From Pteria penguin (lineage: Eukaryota > Mollusca > Bivalvia > Pterioida > Pteriidae): 64,000 nt of DNA. This document shows, one piece after another, positions 61,601-64,000 of the stretch. The stretch spans positions 24,961,341-25,025,340 of the forward strand of contig CM068583.1 of assembly GCA_035048485.1 (NCBI GenBank), read 5' to 3'. Numbering within the stretch: position 1 is the stretch's first letter; every line of letters begins with the position of its first letter. The notes beneath the pieces are model-generated. The model did no database searches and was not told the DNA's origin. It worked only from the letters and a program-made list of their open reading frames with translations. The translations under genes and the position numbers were made by a program.

Positions 61601-62004
61601 ACATCAGGTCTGAAAATCCATCATAAAATTAAAAAGGGGATGAAGTCTCTGAATATAGAATACTGTAGCAAAGAAAAACATGAACATGCAGTGCTATGAA
61701 TGAAATTAATGAAGGACAAACAGAGGTGAGCTGTAACACATTCAGCAGCAAATTGTTCAAATTAGCATTCTTATGCTCCCTTGCTATACTTTAATGACAT
61801 ATATGCAATGCTAACCTGTTATGACATAATGATATGTGTTAGCTGAAACTTCTTGGCGTTTCTCTGCTTTACCCTCTTCCTTATAGACAATCTTATATTT
61901 GGTAATTATTCCATTCCTCTCTTTCTCCTCTAATGCACCCCATCTGACATCTATACTGGTTGCTGTGGCACTAGAAAGATTCACACTTGGAGCCCCACTA
62001 GGTA
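37218..62004 (-). CDS. DCC-family-like FN3 receptor (protogenin/IGDCC/neogenin-like), C-terminal part, 11 exons
   Basis: Exons from 5' to 3': 61816-62004, 53345-53467, 51114-51302, 45019-45277, 44357-44490, 42300-42467, 40361-40525, 39462-39585, 38750-38924, 38054-38161, 37218-37673. All phases agree; 695 complete residues plus a split codon are visible. Four fibronectin type III domains (about 1-100, 104-195, 200-297, 298-400) show the expected V.W and LxPxTxY motifs. Then come a short stalk, one membrane helix (about 425-447, LGIIIGCTIGLSSILICILV) and a 248-residue Ser-rich cytoplasmic tail with an acidic block. Two introns are large (5.8 and 8.3 kb). The gene continues past the right edge, where Ig domains and further FN3 domains are expected. 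FN3-dense type I architecture and the LGIIIG helix favour the protogenin/IGDCC side; the neogenin/DCC P1 motif is not seen. Other Ig/FN3 receptors such as Sidekick cannot be excluded. A role in cell guidance or adhesion is inferred. Confidence 0.8.
38054..38161 (-). CDS. FN3 receptor exon: cytoplasmic
   Basis: 108 nt, phase 0. GPGPDQVVHKNGQVYYKC, then a basic SSKKKP stretch. Confidence 0.78.
38750..38924 (-). CDS. FN3 receptor exon: juxtamembrane cytoplasmic part
   Basis: 175 nt, phase 2 in and 0 out. It encodes HYAHLYHQSTRH, then a region ending PNVPLLPESDPSRPMLHENM. Confidence 0.8.
39462..39585 (-). CDS. FN3 receptor exon: transmembrane segment
   Basis: 124 nt, phase 1 in and 2 out. An acidic stalk (ENEGEIES) leads into a 23-residue hydrophobic helix closed by RQR, a stop-transfer sequence. 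Confidence 0.85.
40361..40525 (-). CDS. FN3 receptor exon: FN3 domain d, second half, and stalk
   Basis: 165 nt, phase 1 to 1. LTETVYYFKVRACTRAGMGP completes the domain; a short stalk with two Cys (CPLNC) follows. Confidence 0.85.
42300..42467 (-). CDS. FN3 receptor exon: FN3 domain d, first half
   Basis: 168 nt, phase 1 to 1. VPDAPEDIRLVPLKDGMVQL, then NWKPPSKQNG and FYVIQYN; strong FN3 signature. Confidence 0.85.
43703..44110 (+). repeat. Dispersed internally repetitive element, copy A
   Basis: It begins actagacttttaatgtgtcc...caaatgcccct and contains two copies of a unit with 'ttcaaggacaat.act..gtcaaaaattaccg' about 170 bp apart. Related copies are at 62.07-62.58 and 62.70-63.62 kb. Confidence 0.65.
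44145..44350 (+). repeat. Tandem duplication of about 105-110 bp next to a splice donor
   Basis: acattttgtaaata(a/g)g...gacaccaagat...gcttggcag...tatttag occurs twice. The second copy ends about 5 bp from the donor of the exon at 44357. Confidence 0.75.
44357..44490 (-). CDS. FN3 receptor exon: FN3 domain c, second half
   Basis: 134 nt, phase 2 in and 1 out. TLDDLEPFTTYSISIRSRSH and GPYSN follow the FN3 E-to-G strand pattern. Confidence 0.83.
45019..45277 (-). CDS. FN3 receptor exon: end of FN3 b and start of FN3 c
   Basis: 259 nt, phase 1 in and 2 out. VKKMFYEITLMVEGKG completes domain b. A proline-rich linker (PPEPPPPSN) then opens domain c with ILVTWSRP and ITDYQVKYHKV. Confidence 0.83.
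45928..46053. mobile_element. Fold-back MITE, about 126 bp with about 45-bp inverted arms
   Basis: The left arm tctgaaatgaatttt.atttc...tatttatgaaac pairs with its reverse complement at the right end with only a few mismatches, leaving a central loop of about 35 bp. Intronic. Confidence 0.75.
46825..48176 (+). repeat. Tandem segmental duplication, copy 1
   Basis: It starts at gacattctgacttggtgtac with a tRNA-like 'gatcagggttcgattcca' block and ends before the same start recurs at about 48180. Matches to copy 2 run along most of its length, including 'gagaaatggaacaa.ataaac'. Confidence 0.8.
48177..49165 (+). repeat. Tandem segmental duplication, copy 2 (shorter)
   Basis: The order of blocks is the same as in copy 1: gacttggtgtacaggttaag, 'aaagatcaaggctatct' and others. 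About 350 bp present near 47.05-47.43 kb in copy 1 is missing here. Confidence 0.8.
50123..50333. mobile_element. MITE with 39-bp terminal inverted repeats
   Basis: The ends read gggccagttg(t/a)tcgaaac and continue through 'tttaaccactggttaagcta', matching as inverted repeats over 39 bp with one difference. The interior is about 130 bp without an open frame. Superfamily unknown; no clear target duplication. Confidence 0.88.
51114..51302 (-). CDS. FN3 receptor exon: FN3 domain b, first half
   Basis: 189 nt, phase 1 to 1. PTPKLNIMPINASTVNVSW, then PIKAFRLFVRQV; it ends NHYLLTGL before gtgaga. Confidence 0.83.
52020..53330 (+). repeat. 50-bp minisatellite, about 20 copies, interrupted
   Basis: Units of 'gattcaggtcatgccactgg' + aacaacttgt + 'cccttatatatgaggagctt' recur with an exact 50-bp period from about 52.69 to 53.28 kb. 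Diverged units (gcctgattcagattgtgcc...) extend left to 52.02 kb. The array is interrupted at about 52.40-52.63 kb by other sequence and ends about 15 bp from a splice donor. Confidence 0.93.
52405..52630 (+). repeat. Dispersed sequence inserted in the 50-bp array
   Basis: 'gtaactggtgtcatgtgact'...acaatgtaccac...cattcac matches about 2967-3045, with identical order of blocks. Confidence 0.6.
53345..53467 (-). CDS. FN3 receptor exon: FN3 domain a, second half
   Basis: 123 nt, phase 1 to 1. The junction restores TGLLPEREYSVRVLAG, the LxPxxxYxxRV motif. The donor lies only about 15 bp from a minisatellite array. Confidence 0.83.
53681..53845 (-). mobile_element. tRNA-derived SINE
   Basis: On the minus strand the head reads 'tggtgtaatggttaagcact' (A box) and 'ccgggtttgatttcccg' (B box); the 3' end contains gtgacgtaaaac and a (CCAA)n tail. 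The tail resembles that of the SINE at 22943-23226. Confidence 0.75.
54433..54467. repeat. C homopolymer then (CA)n
   Basis: About 14 C followed by a CA dinucleotide run. Confidence 0.9.
54962..55035 (+). repeat. Possible tRNA-like SINE head
   Basis: 'tagtctagtggatagcatat' (A-box-like) and 'atgttctattcctgag' (B-box-like) are spaced as in a tRNA. No tail or target duplication was found. Confidence 0.35.
56370..56548 (+). mobile_element. tRNA-derived SINE, 3'-truncated
   Basis: Head with gccagcgtggcctagtgg (A box) and 'aagggttcgagtgccg' (B box), then the conserved region gatgagacagtaaaaaccga...gggtgggtccgttgcaaa. Same family as 22943-23226, in the opposite orientation, lacking the 3' third. 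Confidence 0.85.
56590..56920 (+). repeat. Second locus of the 143-bp tandem repeat
   Basis: Blocks gtcaagacacaccctt...gggca.caa.tctgt.aaa..tattcaaatcca and 'tgaccttgacattgcagata' match the 2967-3560 array; about two copies. Confidence 0.7.
58582..58613. repeat. Homopolymer C then T
   Basis: About 23 C followed by about 9 T. Confidence 0.95.
59936..59992. repeat. (GACGGAC)n-type tract
   Basis: Imperfect gacggacgac/gacggacg repeats preceding the 3' hairpin of the 2.6-kb element. Confidence 0.9.
60290..60530 (+). repeat. Dispersed repeat with acagacagacag tract
   Basis: gtatgaagtctctatccctc...ttatgg.taaggttaaagtt...acagacag matches the 3.59, 6.85 and 24.36 kb repeats. Confidence 0.6.
61090..61195 (+). 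repeat. Direct repeat, two copies of about 53 bp
   Basis: actgagacaaaacctac...cccagtttctcc.gtagggg...actaataa occurs twice in a row, with few differences. Confidence 0.85.
61816..62004 (-). CDS. FN3 receptor exon: FN3 domain a, first half
   Basis: 189 nt, phase 1 to 1. PSGAPSVNLSSATATSIDVR is followed by NGIITKYKIVYKEE, a typical FN3 A-to-C' strand pattern. Donor gttagc. Confidence 0.83.
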
Positions 62005-62065
62005 CTGTAACATCAGAAGAAAAATCCTTGTTATTTTAGCACATGCACATTGATCAAGACTTTAT

Positions 62066-62585
62066 GAAACTAGAATTTTAATGTGTCTGTGTGACACAGA
62101 TGCCACCTTTGGCAGATAAGGTAGTGAAATATAATTGCCAGAGAACTAATATTAGAAAATTCAAAGAATTTCTAATGTTCAAGGACAATTACTCTGTCAA
62201 AAATAACTGGAACACACCCATATCTAAAATTAACCTGCATTTTCCCTTGATACATGTATATATCTAATATCAATTTAATCCACCGAACCTTCACTGAGAA
62301 ATGAGCAGAAACTGTCATTTTTAAGAAATTTTCTATGTTCAAGGGCAATAACTTGATCAAAAATAACCAAACCATACCCATATTCTAACTTGACCTGTAT
62401 CTTCCCTTGATACATCTGTATAACCAATATCAATTCAATCCATCAAACCTTCAGGGAGAAAATGAGCCGAAAATGAATGATAACGGGATGGTTGTAGACA
62501 GAATGATGGAATGACTGAACAGGGTAACACTATATGCCCCCCCCCTCCGCCCCCTCCGTCATTTTATGGCAGGGGCATAAAAAAG
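62066..62585 (+). repeat. Dispersed internally repetitive element, copy B
   Basis: actagaattttaatgtgtct at the left, two internal units with 'ttcaaggacaattactctgt'/ttcaagggcaataac, a C run, and the right end 'atggcaggggcataaaaaa'. Confidence 0.75.
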
Positions 62586-62695
62586 TACTGAGAATAATAT
62601 GTTTTAGATTTATACACAAGATCCAAAATGGGCATATATTACTGAGTATAACTCTCTTTTCTACTCCTCCTTTCTGTTTTTGAACATTTAAAAAT

Positions 62696-63620
62696 GAAAC
62701 TAGTTGTGTCAGTGTGTCTTGAGTGCCCCCGTCAGCAGCAATATTTTTCAAGTATATATTTTGAAAAGGATATCATTTTGAAATAAGCTGAAATATAAGT
62801 CCAAGGGCTATTATTACTCCTGCAAAAATTTGAGGACAGGATTCCCCTTACAATATGTACATCTACAAATTGTGATCTGAATTTGTACCAAGTTTTAGAC
62901 CAAAAGAAAACATTGCACTTTCAGTGAAAAATTATTCCAATACTGAATATTTCCTTTAAAATGTAGTTCTTGATATCCTGGGGATAAGTGTTTGGGCAAC
63001 AAATAAGTAACTGTCACTTGTAAGTGGTCAAATTGCATTCTAGATGCCATCAAACATTGATTCAGAACTAAAATATTAAAAAAAAATTACCAACCTACCG
63101 ACCTACATTTTTTTCATTATGTTACAGGAAGCATGCATATTTTTTGTTTGGCCTTAAAGTTATTGGATCCCCCTAAGGGTTTACGTGGAGTTGCAAAGAC
63201 AAAGTGAATTTACTATACATGCATAGAAATCTATGTCCAAGGGTCATAACTTGTGTAAAACTTTTTGCAAAGAAATTCCATTATTTTATGCACATGTACA
63301 TACTGTGATCTTTCTGTGTACCAAGTTTCAATGAAATCCATTTAACAGTTAAGAAGATGTTATTTAGACTAAGTGAATTTACTACATATGCATACAAATA
63401 TAAGTCCAAGGGCCATAACTCCTGTAAAATGTTTTGGATAGAATTCCCCTTACAATATACACATCTACATATTGTGATCTTTGTTTGTACCAAGTTTTAT
63501 TAAAATCCTCCTAAAGGTTTAGGAGGAGTTGCAAAGACAAAATGCATGACAGAATGACATAATAACAATGAGGTGCAATACTTTATGTCCCTAGCCATTT
63601 ATGGCAGGGGCATAAAAAAC
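62696..63620 (+). repeat. Dispersed internally repetitive element, copy C
   Basis: actagttgtgtcagtgtgtc at the left, then 'attgtgatctttgtttgtac'-type units of about 170 bp (62.86, 63.30, 63.47 kb), ending 'atggcaggggcataaaaaa' as in copy B. Confidence 0.75.
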
Positions 63621-63769
63621 CATCTTGAAAGGATTTTGGGATTCAAAATTGATGTATTTTAAATATTTCTACAATTTAGAAATCAAACAAATAATCCTGA
63701 AATATGCAGAGTGTCTGGAAAGATGTCAAAAAGTCTTAAAGTTTAGAATAAAGAAAAACAACAACACAT

Positions 63770-63960
63770 TCTCAGAGGCCCTTCTAGATCATTCTGATGG
63801 ACTTGCTTTGTCAATTTATGCATGAGGTTTGAAGAAGTTTGTCTTTGGGGCTTATTTCGCTCCATCCTGTATCTGTCCCATGATAGATATGGCCAAAAAG
63901 ACCTCACGTATTTATCTCTACAAAGTTTCATGAAAATTTTTCCATTAATTCAAAAGAAAT
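63770..63960 (+). repeat. Fragment of the 57.45-60.04 kb repeat family
   Basis: cccttctagatcattctgat, gaagaagtttgtc and 'acaaagtttcatgaaaatt' follow the same order as in the 59.69-59.90 kb unit. Confidence 0.5.
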
Positions 63961-64000
63961 ATAAACACACTTTTGAAGACCTTAAGTATTTCGCCCCTAT

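Larger units (their letters stand above)
62005..64000. other. Intron (or upstream part) of the FN3 receptor gene, filled by repeats
   Basis: No further exon of the receptor was found in this 2-kb end. It consists mostly of two internally repetitive elements (62.07-62.58 and 62.70-63.62 kb) and a fragment of the 57-60 kb family (about 63.77-63.96 kb). The receptor's next upstream exon must lie beyond 64000. Confidence 0.6.

Overview
The window is animal nuclear DNA, most likely from a bivalve mollusc. Coding sequence is split into short exons with GT/AG borders, the background is AT-rich, and introns and spacers are full of (AT)n/(GT)n microsatellites, minisatellites, tRNA-derived SINEs, fold-back elements and dispersed repeats of a style common in bivalve genomes. 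The organism call is an inference from this repeat style. No bacterial, CRISPR or viral locus was seen.

Three genes are supported, all on the minus strand. (1) Positions 17-614 hold the first two coding exons of a Mesh-like secreted or membrane protein (signal peptide plus NIDO domain); the gene runs off the left edge. (2) Positions 7103-25102 hold a complete 15-exon paralogue. Every splice phase fits and the exons sum to 3066 nt (1021 aa). The order is signal peptide, NIDO, Ig-like/IPT E-set, RxRR cleavage-type site, AMOP, VWD, sushi and a short hydrophobic tail. This is the architecture of arthropod Mesh, a smooth septate junction protein, and is related to SUSD2 and MUC4. The two genes are head to tail, share exon sizes and phases, and are about 81% identical over exon 2 (my hand count). 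(3) Positions 37218-62004 hold the last 11 exons of a type I receptor: four FN3 domains, one transmembrane helix and a 248-residue cytoplasmic tail. It resembles the protogenin/IGDCC/neogenin branch of the DCC family. Its N-terminal part, presumably Ig domains and any further FN3 domains, lies beyond the right edge.

Layout: 1-614 partial Mesh-like gene; 615-7102 repeat-rich spacer; 7103-25102 complete Mesh-like gene; 25103-37217 spacer with long microsatellites, a MITE inside a TA microsatellite and a 96-bp in-frame minisatellite; 37218-62004 receptor gene; 62005-64000 receptor intron made of internally repetitive elements. Both gene families act at cell surfaces and contacts, but nothing in the sequence links them beyond proximity.

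The most noteworthy observations are the tandem Mesh-like pair, the hydrophobic C-terminus that stops just before a dispersed repeat, a SINE with a perfect 15-bp target duplication, several well-defined inverted-repeat elements, a Helentron/pearl-like 2.6-kb element, and minisatellites that abut splice donors.
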